DNA of 64,000 nt from Anthopleura xanthogrammica (Eukaryota; Cnidaria; Anthozoa; Actiniaria; Actiniidae), in NCBI GenBank assembly GCA_964019055.1, contig OZ025206.1, positions 9,898,486 through 9,962,485 of the forward strand, read 5' to 3'. The notes under the pieces are model-generated. The model was not told where the DNA came from and did not search any database. It saw nothing but the letters and a program-made list of their open reading frames with translations. The position numbers were made by a program, and so were the translations under genes. Positions 1 to 11,011 of this stretch are shown here, in pieces; within the stretch, counting starts at the first letter, position 1, and every line of letters begins with the position of its first letter.

Positions 1-3000
1 GAAATCCTCATCTTAAATCTACATTCATTTCGACATTCATTAGAATCTGAATGCGCGCTCTGTTCTAAGTGAAATCCACATCTTAAATCTATATTCATTT
101 CGTCATTCATTAGAGTCCTTATGCGCGCTCTGTTCTAAGTGAAATCATCATCAAGAATCTACATTCATTTCGTCATTCATTACAGTCTTCATGCGCGTGG
201 TGTTCTAAATGAAATCATCATCACGAATCTACATTCATTTCGTCATTCATTACAGTCTTCATGCGCGTGGTGTTCTAAATGAATCCATCATCACAAATCT
301 ACATTCATTTTTTCATTCATTAAAATCTGAATGCGCGCTGTGTTCTAAGTGAAATCATCATCATAAATCTACATTCATTTCGTCATTCATTAGAATCTGA
401 ATGCGTGCTCTGTTCTAAGTGAAATCCTTATCACGAATCTGCATTCATTTCGTCATTCATTAGAATCTGAATGCGCGCTCTGTTCTAAGTGAAATCCTCA
501 TCTTAAATCTACATTCATTTCGTCATTCATTAGAGTCCCAATGCGCGCTCTGTTCTAAGTGAAATGAACGTCTTAAATCTACATTCATTTCGTCATTCAT
601 TAGAATCTGAATGCGAGCTCTGTTCGAAGTGAAATGAACGTCTTAAATCTATATTCATTTCGTCATTCATTGGAATCTGAATGCGCGCTCTGTTCTAAGT
701 GAAATGAACGTCTTAAATCTATATTCATTTCGACATTCATTAGAATCTGAATGCGCGCTCTGTTCTAAGTGAAATCCTCATCTTAAATCTACATTCATTT
801 CGTCATTCATTAGAATCTGAATGCGCGCTGTGTTCTAAGTGAAATCCTCATCTTAAATCTACATTCATTTCGTCATTCATTAGAATCTGAATGCGCGCTC
901 TGTTCGAAGTGAAATGAACGTCTTAAATCTATATTCATTTCGTCATTCATTGGAATCTGAATGCGCGCTCTGTTCTAAGTGAAATGAACGTCTTAAATCT
1001 ATATTCATTTCGACATTCATTAGAATCTGAATGCGCGCTGTGTTCTAAGTGAAATCCTCATCTTAAATCTACATTCCCTTCGTCATTCATTAGAATCTGA
1101 ATGCGCGCTCTGTTCAAAGTGAAATCCTCATCTTAAATCTACATTCATTTCGACATTCATTAGAATCTGAATGCGCGCTCTGTTCTAAGTGAAATGAACG
1201 TCTTAAATCTACGTATATTTGTCATTCATTAGAATGTGAATGCGCGCTCTGTTGTAAGCGAAATCTCATCTTAAATCTACATTCATTTCGACATTCATTA
1301 GAATCTGAATGCGCGCTCTGTTCGAAGTGAAATCCTCATCTTAAATCTACATCCATTTCGTCATTCATTAGAATCTGAATGCGCGCTCTGTTCGAAGTGA
1401 AATCATCATTATAAATCTACATTCATTTCGTCATTCATTAGAGTCCCAATGCGCGCTCTGTTCTAAGTGAAATGAACGTCTTAAATCTACATTCATTTCG
1501 TCATTCATTAGAATCTGAATGCGCGCTCTGTTCTAAGTGAAATCCTCATCTTAAATCTACATTCATTTCGACATTCATTAGAATCTGAATGCGCGCTGTG
1601 TTCTAAGTGAAATCCTCATCTTAAATCTACGTTCATTTGTCATTCATTAGAATGTGAATGCGCGCTCTGTTGTAAGCGAAATCTCATCTTAAATCTACAT
1701 TCATTTCGACATTCATTAGAATCTGAATGCGCGCTCTGTTCGAAGTGAAATGAACGTCTTAAATCTATATTCATTTCGTCATTCATTGGAATCTGAATGC
1801 GCGCTCTGTTCTAAGTGAAATGAACGTCTTAAATCTATATTCATTTCGACATTCATTAGAATCTGAATGCGCGCTGTGTTCTAAGTGAAATCCTCATCTT
1901 AAATCTACATTCCCTTCGTCATTCATTAGAATCTGAATGCGCGCTGTGTTCTAAGTGAAATCCTAATCTTAAATCTACATTCATTTCGTCATTCATTAGA
2001 ATCTGAATGCGCGCTCTGTTCTAAGTGAAATCATCATCTTAAATCTACATTCATTTCGTCATTCATTAGAGTCCCAATGCGCGCTCTGTTCTAAGTGAAA
2101 TGAACGTCTTAAATCTACATTCATTTCGTCATTCATTAGAATCTGAATGCGCGCTCTGTTCAAAGTGAAATCCTCATCTTAAATCTACATTCATTTCGAC
2201 ATTCATTAGAATCTGAATGCGCGCTCTGTTCTAAGTGAAATGAACGTCTTAAATCTACGTATATTTGTCATTCATTAGAATGTGAATGCGCGCTCTGTTG
2301 TAAGCGAAATCTCATCTTAAATCTACATTCATTTCGACATTCATTAGAATCTGAATGCGCGCTCTGTTCGAAGTGAAATCCTCATCTTAAATCTACATCC
2401 ATTTCGTCATTCATTAGAATCTGAATGCGCGCTCTGTTCTAAGTGAAATCATCATTATAAATCTACATTCATTTCGTCATTCATTAGAGTCCCAATGCGC
2501 GCTCTGTTCTAAGTGAAATGAACGTCTTAAATCTACATTCATTTCGTCATTCATTAGAATCTGAATGCGCGCTCTGTTCTAAGTGAAATCCTCATCTTAA
2601 ATCTACATTCATTAGAATCTGAATGCGCGCTGTGTTCTAAGTGAAATCCTCATCTTAAATCTACGTTCATTTGTCATTCATTAGAATGTGAATGCGCGCT
2701 CTGTTGTAAGCGAAATCTCATCTTAAATCTACATTCATTTCGACATTCATTAGAATCTGAATGCGCGCTCTGTTCTAAGTGAAATCATCATCATAAATCT
2801 ACATTCTTTTCGTCATTCATTGGAGTCCCAATGCGCGCGCTGTTCTAAGTGAAATCCTCATCACGAATCTGCATTCATTTCGTCATTCATTAGAATCTAA
2901 ATGCGCGCTCTGTTCTAAGTGAAATCATCATCTTAAATCTACATTCATTTCGACATTCATTAGAATCTGAATGCGCGCTCTGTTCTAAGTGAAATACTCA

Positions 3001-3461
3001 TCTTAAATCTACGTTCATTTGTCATTCATTAGAATCTGAATGCGCGCTCTGTTGTAAGCGAAATCTCATCTTAAATCTACATTCATTTCGTCATTCATTA
3101 AAATCTGAATGCGCGCTCTGTTCTAAGTGAAATCCTCATCTTAAATCTACATTCATTTCCTCATTCATTAGAGTCCTTATGCGCGCTCTGTTCTAAATAA
3201 AATCAACGTCTTAAATCTATATTCATTTCGTCATTCATTAGGGTCCTTATGCACGCTCTGTTCTAAGTGAAATCATCATCACGAATCTACATTCATTTCG
3301 TCATTCATTAGGGTCCTGATGCGCGCTCTGTTCTAAGTGAAATCATCATCACGAATCTACATTCATTTCGTCATTCATTAGGGTCCTTATGCGCGCTCTG
3401 TTCTAAGTGAAATCATCATCACGAATCTACATTCATTTCGTCATTCGTTAGAGTCCTAATG
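1..3461. repeat. 70-bp satellite array, ~49 units
   Basis: The array consists of head-to-tail units of about 70 bp. Each carries the landmarks ATTCATTTCGTCATTCATTA, ATGCGCGCTCTGTTCTAAGT and GAAAT-CTCATCTTAAATCTA. Units differ by recurring variants (CTCATCTTAAA, GAACGTCTTAAA, ATCATCACGAA). A few are 1-2 bp short (CGTTCATTTGTCATTC), and one near 2608 lacks about 14 bp. The array starts at or before base 1, so its full length is unknown. No open frame runs through it and no CENP-B-box-like motif was recognised. Confidence 0.97.
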
Positions 3462-4504
3462 AGTCCTATATCCCTACAGTACTTAGACATCCCTTTTCTC
3501 TGAACAATCTTACCAGTGAAACATGATTATGCGGCCAATATAATATCCTTGAACTAGAACAATAGAGTTAAACTGCATTTAGTTTATCCTTTATACTTAC
3601 TATCTATATTTCATTACTATTAATATAATATTATTTACTGAATTTCTTTATTTAATGAATATTTAATATATCCACCTGTATATAAATATTTCACATTTTG
3701 CTGTCTTTTGCTTGCTCTTGTATAGATACTACATATATTCCTATATAATCATAAATTAGCGATAGAGACAGGAAGATATGGAAAACAAAGGGTGGAGGTC
3801 GAACAGAGACTTTGTATCTTTTGTAATCATAATCAAATCGAAACAGAAGAACATATGCTATTAAAATGTTCTCTGTATTCAGATTTACGATCAAATCTAT
3901 GCAACAAGTTTACTAAGAAGAACTTTACTAAGTTCTAAAAATCAAGCTGTTTATTATGTGTCTAAATTCATTTTGAAAGCTTTTGAACTTAGAAATAACA
4001 AAACGCAAAATGATTTATTTTTAAATGATATAAATTTATCAGAATTTATTCATGATAAATATGATTAGTTTGAAGTTCAAAAGCAAAATCATATTGATAT
4101 ATTTTTAGTCAACTATTGTAATTCAATTAATTTGTAATTATCTATACCAGGTGTCCGGAGCACGCACGAACCGTCCAATCACAGCGCGCTTCGATGCTTA
4201 GCCAAGTGGCCCTTGCTCCAAGTCTCTTCTCAATACAAAAACACGCGTTTCAAAGAATTTAGAGAAAAAAAGTTGAAGTATACATGTTGTTTAAAAAATT
4301 AAAGTAAATCTTTGCGATCCATCTCATCAAATTCTGTGAGATATATGACTTTTAAGACTCGGGCGAGGGCCGCTCGAATTACAACAACAATCCTTTTCGC
4401 GCTTAGTTTTTCGCACAGCTGGTAGAGTTTATGTTATATCACAATACTTTAGCAATATCTGTAAATTCATAGGTCATGGCAATAAAGTTATCTTATCTAT
4501 CTAT
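3462..4504 (+). mobile_element. LINE-bearing insertion inside the satellite
   Basis: This 1043-bp block interrupts the satellite. The array stops at ...GAGTCCTAATG (3461) and resumes at CTAATGCGCGTGATGTTC (4505), so CTAATG is present on both sides like a target-site duplication. Part of that match may come from the element's own tail. The block holds a LINE C-terminal coding remnant (3756-4068) and ends in GGCAATAAAGTTA followed by a short TCTA repeat, a typical LINE 3' end. Bases 3462-3755 have no recognisable coding content. Confidence 0.75.
3756..4068 (+). pseudogene. decayed LINE ORF2 C-terminus (zinc-binding RT tail)
   Basis: The frame from 3756 to the stop at 3936 reads as the C-terminal tail of a non-LTR reverse transcriptase. 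It shows an AIETGRYGKQ-type segment, then RLCIFC, then IETEEHMLLKC and YSDLR, the Cys/His pattern of the zf-RVT region. After a frame change near 3920 a second frame continues (SKNQAVYYVSKFILKAFELR) to a stop at 4066-4068. The frameshift, the missing endonuclease and RT core, and the stops mark a dead 5'-truncated copy. The clade (RTE, CR1 or Jockey-like) cannot be fixed from this tail. Confidence 0.7.
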
Positions 4505-4562
4505 CTAATGCGCGTGATGTTCTAAATGTAGTCATCATCACAAATCTACATTCAATTCGTCG
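4505..4562. repeat. satellite remnant after the insertion
   Basis: A single partial unit (ATGCGCGTGATGTTCTAAAT, then CATCATCACAAATCTACATT) matches the array ending at 3461. It shows that the array originally continued past the LINE insertion. Confidence 0.85.
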
Positions 4563-4572
4563 TTTTGTATAA

Positions 4573-4803
4573 TATAGGGCTGTTAAGTGTGACGTCAATC
4601 GTATGGAAAAACGACTTCCGGATCCAAAACGAAAAGCAGTTATAAAAACATTTTTCTTACTTTTTATTCATGACATGATTTTTTTTCAAATGTTCTGATT
4701 GTTTCAGGTGGAGGTACAATTGTTGAGAACATTTTTCGCTTTAATTTAGTGGTATTTATGAGCAGTTGGACCCGGAAATTCATCACAACTTAACAGCTCT
4801 ATA
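4573..4803. mobile_element. MITE with TA-flanked inverted ends
   Basis: The left end TATAGGGCTGTTAAGTGTGA is matched in reverse complement by CACAACTTAACAGCTCTATA at the right. Both ends are flanked by TA. The interior has no coding potential. Confidence 0.65.
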
Positions 4804-4844
4804 CGTATACGTACCCTAATACTAGTTTTCACATTGAAATTTCG

Positions 4845-4908
4845 TGACGTCATGTGTCATGATCAATCATTCCGCGCGCGCGTACAAGGCACTGCAAATT
4901 TGACGTCA
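4845..4908. promoter_or_regulatory. two CRE sites (TGACGTCA) upstream of the coiled-coil gene
   Basis: Perfect palindromic TGACGTCA sites lie at 4845-4852 and 4901-4908, 160-220 bp before the ATG at 5067. A related CATGACATCAC follows at about 4926. This is the bZIP (CREB/CREM/ATF) consensus; use in vivo is inference. Confidence 0.45.
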
Positions 4909-5066
4909 TTCTCGAGAGTGCAAGATCATGACATCACAATCGATTAATAAATTCAGACAAGCACTCGTTTTCACGATAAAAAAATTCAGCAAAAGCGACG
5001 TTGATTGCGCGAGTTTTGATTTAGAATTCAAGGTGTTACATATCAATCTAAATTATTCAGTCTAAC

Positions 5067-8000
5067 ATGGAGAAAACAAGTGGAACTAAAGTGTCCAGAA
5101 ACCAATGTAAGTTATACAATACTTATATCTCAGGTTCTCAAATGCATGGCTCGTTTCTACAGTGTGTATGTGTGATATAACGAATATCAAGAACAATATA
5201 TTTCTAAAGCATACCTTTATTTTTCAGCGAACTTTGTGGAAAACGTTTTGATGAATGGTCAGGTGAGTCTGTTGTCGTGCATTTTTTGCTCTGTTTTCTT
5301 TTCTCTTCTTTTTCTTTCACCTCTTGTTTGTTCGTTTGGTGTTTTTTTTCTTTTTTCTTTTTCCTCATTCATACCTTTGTTCTTTCTTTATCTTTTCTAT
5401 TCAATATTCTTAATTCTTTCCTTTCCCTTCCTTCTAATCCAAAAATGTATATTTCTTTTTTTCCATTCTCTGAGAACATTCTCTTTACCGAACCATTGCT
5501 GATCTTTTTAATTTAGATCTCCTTGGAAAGCTTACAGAACTCACTTTCCAGTCAAAAGGTCATCAACAAGGTATGTTAACAGTCCATCGTTTGTTATTCT
5601 CTCTTTCAATGTTCAAAGGAAGATATATCCAGCTAAAGGAAATACGAGCAACAAAATCGTGCAAGTTTTTGCGCAACATGTATTGTTGTGTTGCAAGTTG
5701 CAGAGTAAATGTTGCTCGTATTTCCACCCAGCACAATAGCTAAATTTTGTTACGCGACTTTGTTGCAGAAGTAGAAGCTCTTTATACTCTATGCAACAAA
5801 GAAAATTTGTTGCACGTGGGGTAGTCGTACGAGAAATATTTGCTCTGCAACTTGCGACGCAACAATGTTGTGCGACAAGTTGCATGATATTGTTGTTCGT
5901 ATTTCCGAGCCCTAACATACCTCGTGATGGTAGGATTGTGTGGCGAAGCCTCTTTGATCACACCCAAAAATTCATTTCCAAAATGTTATGTATTATGAGG
6001 TTGTTATCAAACTTCCTTTGAGCTTTGAAAAGACAAATAGTAAGTTGGTATGAATATATTTTGATTAAAATGTTGAAGAACTATGCAGGCATTGTACCTT
6101 CTTTTCGAAACTGGTATCAAATCAAATAATTGTTTTCGAATATTTTGGGAGAAAAGGTTGGGATTCTATTAAAATATTATTAAAACAGGGGACCATATTT
6201 GACAACATATGTGAAGAATAACAATGAAAACTTCATGAAAAATATATGTACTTACTTTGAAAAACCAGGCGAAATTCAGAATGAAACACTAATAATATAA
6301 GGTTTGTCTTTTCCAGGAGTTACTGAAAGAAATTCAAAGCATGAGAAGTCGTTTCGCGGGGTAAGATTCATACGTCCTGTTTTCTCAACTTACTCATTTT
6401 CATTTCTTTCATCCATCTATCCATCTATGCATCCATCCGTCCGTCCAAGCATCCATGCATCCATGCTTCCTTACATCTATGCATCCAAGTATCCATGCAT
6501 TCAAGCATTCATCCATCTATGTATCTATGCATCATGCATCCATGCATCCATCCACTGCTTTTCCCTTTTCCCCTCACTCTCTTCCCTCCATTCAGCCATC
6601 CATCTTTTTGTTTTCTCGATTATTCGCTCAGCTATTCCCTTTCATTCCCCAGCACCATCAAGATGATGAAGGATGATTTGTTCCATCTGATCGAAGAGAA
6701 GAATGTAAGTAAAAAGCATATCTAATATCATAATATTATCATCAAACTATGGTCTTGTGACAAACCAGGATTTTTAAAACGAATAACATGCCATTTTTCC
6801 AGCTTCTTCAACTCAAAGAAACACAGCACGAAGAGTGTGAAAAAAGGTTAGTTGGATGTTTGGTACACGAACAATAAAACTCATTGAACACCTTCTAAAC
6901 ATCTACTCACCCTGAGAGCAGGGGTATATATGTCAGTAAGTAACAATATGAAATACATGATGGGAACAGAGCATGTACTAGACTATGCAAATAGTGCTAA
7001 CAGGAGATGTTGCCTTCATTTTGTTCGTTTAAATCTTATAATATTCTGATGTCCAAGGTTTTGCAATAGCAGATATCAGAAGAATTGTTCTCCATTGACT
7101 TCAAATAATTGTTTCGAATCGAGGCATTTGGGTCAACAATAATACAGTAATGTTCTCGTTTCAGTTTGATGTCCCAAATGATGGCAGAAATAGAGCAGTT
7201 GAAGAAGCAGAACCAGGTACGATGGAAGAAAGGACCTAATCATGTCATATAATGATTTAACTAATACTAAAAAATAAATGTACTGGTCTGTTGTAGGAGA
7301 ATATGGCCGACCAACAAGCTACGATACAAGAACAACACAGGTAGGTTGGCATACGAAAATGGGTGGCAGGGGAAAAAAATTAGCCAAGCAGTAGTCCCTT
7401 CACAGTTCCCTGCACCATCTTGAAAGGTAGCCGGGCCTTTGCATCGAAGCGAGACATGAGGTGAGTCACCTTGCAATCATAGAGACATGTGAATAATTGT
7501 GCAAGGATATTGCAATGTCACCTCATGTCTCGCTTCGATGCAAGGCCACAGCAACCTTTCAAGTTGGCGCAGGGAACTGTGAAGGGGACTATTGGTTCAT
7601 AAGTATGTATATATCTTTATGGTTCATATAAAGGAAAGGGGTATATATTATTACGCAACAATGTTGGTCGACGCAGACTAGGGAAATTGCTCTGAAACGG
7701 CGCACAGGTGTTGCTCAGATGTTCCTAAAGGCTCAGATACACAGTGCAACATTGCTTACAACATTATGATTACAGTACTATTTCAGCAGCCAAATCAGAG
7801 AAAATCTCGATTTTTTCGTTTGATTTACGAGGATATAATGCAATTAACATAAACAAACTAAAACAGACCTTCAAATTTGTTTATTTTAGTGTGATGTTGC
7901 ACACAATGTTGCACCGTGTTTTGGAGCCTTAACAGACTGTAAAAACTAAAGGTGTATAGGTGAATGTTGAAATCTATTTCTAATATCGATTCTGTAGAAT

Positions 8001-9533
8001 AATTCAAGAACTCAAAACCCAGCTCAACGCGCAGAAAGTCGAAAAGGTAAGTCATGATCAATTCCGCTTTGTTCATCGGTGGTAATGCGCAAATGGGCAG
8101 AAGGTAATTTTAAACCATTATATATAGTTGAACAAAGTGAACAAGAAAGTTTTGTTACATGTTGCTTGTTGCGCATGTTGCTTGCTAAGCTTGAAATGTA
8201 TTATAATCACATGTAAATAATGTCAGCACAGCACAGAGGAAACATACTGCCGGAAAAACCTGTAGACAAAGTTTTGGAAAATCCCATATTTTTGTGACCT
8301 TTGTTTGAATTCACATCACCAATAGTGCATTTTTGGCTTTTATGCAACATGCATTATGCAACAAAACCTTCACCAACCTTTTTTGAAATAGCTGTATTGA
8401 GGCTAACAAATAGATGCGGATTGCGCTATGTTCTTTTAAAATCCTCGAATTGCAGTATAGTTATATGCTGTTCTCTAATATAGCACGACTGCGACCGTAG
8501 AACACACAACAAGTTATGAGAATCACTAACCGCAGTATTTAGTTTTCCTAAAGATAATTCATTGATTTATTTTGAAGGAGACCGAGACCCAAAATGTACC
8601 TGAGACTCCAGATCAGACGCAAGATAGGTGAGTATAAAAATGAAGTAGTTGAATGGATGGTGATTTCAGTGGCAGATCCAGAACTATTTCAGGGGGTGGT
8701 TGTTACCTAGAAAGGCATCACTTAATTAACCTCGTTTTTAGGTTTTACGTTACCCTTTATTCCTTATTATTTATCAACTTCAAAGGGGTGTGGACCCCCT
8801 GGATCCGCCCTTGGGTTTCTGCAGCCAATCATCAAAAGCGTAAGATAATTGACTTTCTAATTCGCCGCCAGCGAAAGACTATATTCCAGGGAAAACTAGA
8901 GTGTGTCACCTGTCAAGATGTAATAACCTTGAAAAGTGGCAAAGTAGCGATAGCTCCCTAGTAATATATCATCATGATGACAAACCACTAAACGCGCATT
9001 TTGTGTTTGATTTGTTTAGTGACAAGAAAGACAACAAAGTAAATTCTGACGTCCCAAGTGATGCTAAGGTATATAATGCGTAAATAATATGTGGAAGGGG
9101 TTCGTATATACAGCTATTACAAAAAAGGTTGATGAAGGTTTGTTGCTTGTTGCTTGTTGCTTACCAAGCTTGAAATATATTGTATTCATATGTAAATAAT
9201 GTCAACACAGAAGAAAATATGCTGGAAAAACGTACAGACAAAGTTTGATAAATTCCATATTGTGTGTCACCTTTCGCTGCTGGAAGTGAATTCGAATCAC
9301 CCATAGTGGATTTTGGGCTTTGTATGCGATACTTCAACATGCAACAAAGCCTTTACCAACCTATTTGTGATGCGCACATGATATGTCGTATACTAACTGC
9401 ATTTGTAACGTTTGTGCAGATTACAGAGGAAACTATCCCAAGATCCACCAGAAGGAAAACAAGAAACATTGTCTACCGAGCTGCGCACAGAGTTTCTAAG
9501 AGAGTCAGGGAGTTTGCATCGTTCTCTGGCTGA
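5067..9533 (+). CDS. 12-exon gene, ~208-aa coiled-coil protein of unknown identity
   Basis: Exons inferred from GT-AG sites and phase: 5067-5106, 5228-5262, 5517-5570, 6317-6360, 6653-6704, 6803-6846, 7165-7216, 7297-7340, 7998-8046, 8578-8627, 9020-9068, 9420-9533. They sum to 627 nt, all phases agree, and the stop is TGA at 9531. Residues ~15-140 are a Leu/Gln/Lys/Glu-rich coiled coil. Residues ~140-172 are acidic and polar. The tail is basic (RRKTRNIVYRAAHRVSKRVR). There is no signal peptide or membrane segment. Exon pairs of 44+52 nt recur (see findings). The small size, coiled coil and CRE-rich upstream region resemble meiotic or centrosomal scaffolds. A weak FVxNV-type match near residue 16 recalls IHO1 but is not enough to name it. 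Confidence 0.7.
5638..5906. mobile_element. MITE with GGAAATACGAGCAACA ends
   Basis: The left end GGAAATACGAGCAACAA is mirrored by TTGTTGTTCGTATTTCC at the right. The interior is rich in TTGCAACA/GCAAC motifs shared with the element at 21003-21264. It lies in intron 3 of the coiled-coil gene. Confidence 0.7.
6410..6605. repeat. ATCC/ATGC microsatellite
   Basis: This is an imperfect CATCCATCTATGCATCCATC-type repeat in intron 4 of the coiled-coil gene. The open frames across it are repeat artefacts. Confidence 0.85.
7390..7593. mobile_element. MITE, CCTTCACAGTTCCCTG family, copy 1
   Basis: The ends AGTCCCTTCACAGTTCCCTG and CAGGGAACTGTGAAGGGGAC are inverted. Inner arms (CATGAGGTGA / TCACCTCATG, and GCATCGAAGCGAGA with its complement) extend the hairpin. 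A second copy is at 19652-19863. It lies in intron 8 of the coiled-coil gene. Confidence 0.8.
8140..8384. mobile_element. MITE, AGGTTGGTGAAGG family, copy 1
   Basis: It shares GCTTGAAAT-TATT, CATGTAAATAATGTCA and ACAAAGTTT-GA blocks with the copy at 9122-9366 in the same orientation. The right end is CAAAACCTTCACCAACCTTT; the left end is diverged. It lies in intron 9 of the coiled-coil gene. Confidence 0.65.
8667..8815. mobile_element. MITE with CAGTGGCAGATCCAG ends
   Basis: The left end CAGTGGCAGATCCAG is mirrored by CTGGATCCGCCCTTG at the right. It lies just after exon 10 of the coiled-coil gene. Confidence 0.6.
9122..9366. mobile_element. MITE, AGGTTGGTGAAGG family, copy 2
   Basis: The left end AAAAAGGTTGATGAAGGTTT is mirrored by AAAGCCTTTACCAACCTATT. 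It ends about 50 bp before the terminal exon of the coiled-coil gene. Confidence 0.75.
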
Positions 9534-10088
9534 CTTCATTAATATATGCATGCTTTGTTGTTTGTATAAATAAGCGAAATGTTTTATCTTCTTGCTCCAA
9601 TTATGAAACTAGCCATGGAAGTCTTTACTTTCAAGAAATATTTGAGTGAATTTCAACATATTTTACTACGACCAACTGCAGCCTCACTTTGTAATCTAAA
9701 TCAAGGTACCCTAGCTGCCCGCATGTCTGTACCTAAGATACCAGCCATACAAATGGAGCGACCCTACTCATACCCTAGATTTCTGACTATCGATAGTCTG
9801 TATGGCAGAGAATTGTGTTTCCTAGGAAACGCAGCGTCATTATATCGACAGGTCAGGAGCTCTGGTTTGAGTTGAATGGGGTGCGTCAAGACAGTCGCTT
9901 CGATGGCAATGATGATGAGGGCTCAACTTTTGTTAAATGCCTTATTACTGGACATCAACCAAGAAATTTATTGAAGTACTTGTATTTCATTCTAATGAGT
10001 TTAATTAGACGCTCAGTCTTTGTAATCGTTTATGTTCTTAGCTATGATATGTGAAAATAGATGTATTATATGTGGTCATTATATTCTT

Positions 10089-10094
10089 AATAAA
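10089..10094 (+). terminator. candidate polyadenylation signal for the coiled-coil gene
   Basis: A canonical AATAAA lies about 555 bp after the stop codon at 9533. The intervening sequence has no long open frame and fits a 3' UTR. Confidence 0.4.
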
Positions 10095-10220
10095 TACTTC
10101 TAAAAGTTCTTATTGATTTTTCCCTATGAATAATTCCAGTTGCCATGCAGCTATGTCAACTGTCAAATTAGTAATGAGATGATGAGATGATTCTAATGAG
10201 ATGATTCTAAGTTTTCTACC

Positions 10221-10497
10221 TTAAGCCTCTGTTACACGGTCTTTTTTTCATGCAACTTGAGCCGCGCGCAAAAACGTCCAAGTTGCACGCGAGCATGTCC
10301 CACGTAATTTCGTCGCTGCAATTTTCGGAAATTTGTTGAGAAAATAAAAACCAAATCAACTTTTCGTACAACTTTTATGTTCGAAAAATAAGTTGCACGA
10401 GGGAGTGTTACACGCTAAAAAACGCTAGTGCAAATTGAACTATCTTGCTCGCGGCTGAAGTTGCAAGAGAAAAGACTACGTGTAACAGGGGCTTAAG
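10221..10497. mobile_element. MITE with TTAAGCC-CTGTTACACG ends
   Basis: The left end TTAAGCCTCTGTTACACG is the inverse of CGTGTAACAGGGGCTTAA at the right. The interior carries further inverted CAACTT/AAGTTG blocks. Confidence 0.8.
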
Positions 10498-11011
10498 TGT
10501 ATGATATTTTGAATGTTATCAAACAGTACTTGGCCATGCAGTCTTCCAGGGGGCAAATCACTTACGAATCTAATGTTGTTTCAAAGGATTTTGAAAAATG
10601 TAAATGTAGTTACATGTAGTCAGTTTTGGAACTTTTTTTTCTGTTTCAGACTGGTTAAGGGGAGTAAAAACTTCAAAATTCGGTAAGAAGCCATATCATT
10701 ACCCTGAATATTCTACCCTCTTACACCCATGAATGGAAAGTGTTATCTAATACAAAATTCTCACGCAAAAATTACGGAAAAAATCATATCTTTATTTTTG
10801 GTGCCTTGTTTTATTCATTATTACAAGCTGCCAAGCTGCTTTGATTGATAATATTTGTGATGTTTTCTAACAAAATTTTATTATTAATTCTTTATTAATC
10901 GAATTTATGTTATTATTTTAATGCAATAAACCAATCTAATTCTATAAATTCACTATACAATATGAAAATAGCGCATACACAAAATATATTGTATCAAACA
11001 TGAATGACGAA

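Noticed and set aside
1..3461. CRISPR-like regular spacing
   Set aside because: Units are full-length near-identical satellite monomers with no unique spacers, in a eukaryotic genome.
5236..5516. FFLFSF-rich frames after exon 2 of the coiled-coil gene
   Set aside because: Translation of the intron polypyrimidine tract; the true exon ends at the GTGAGT donor at 5263.
6304..6725. Open frames rich in HPSIH/CIHAS
   Set aside because: Translation of an ATCC/ATGC microsatellite; only 6317-6360 and 6653-6704 are exons, in a different joining.
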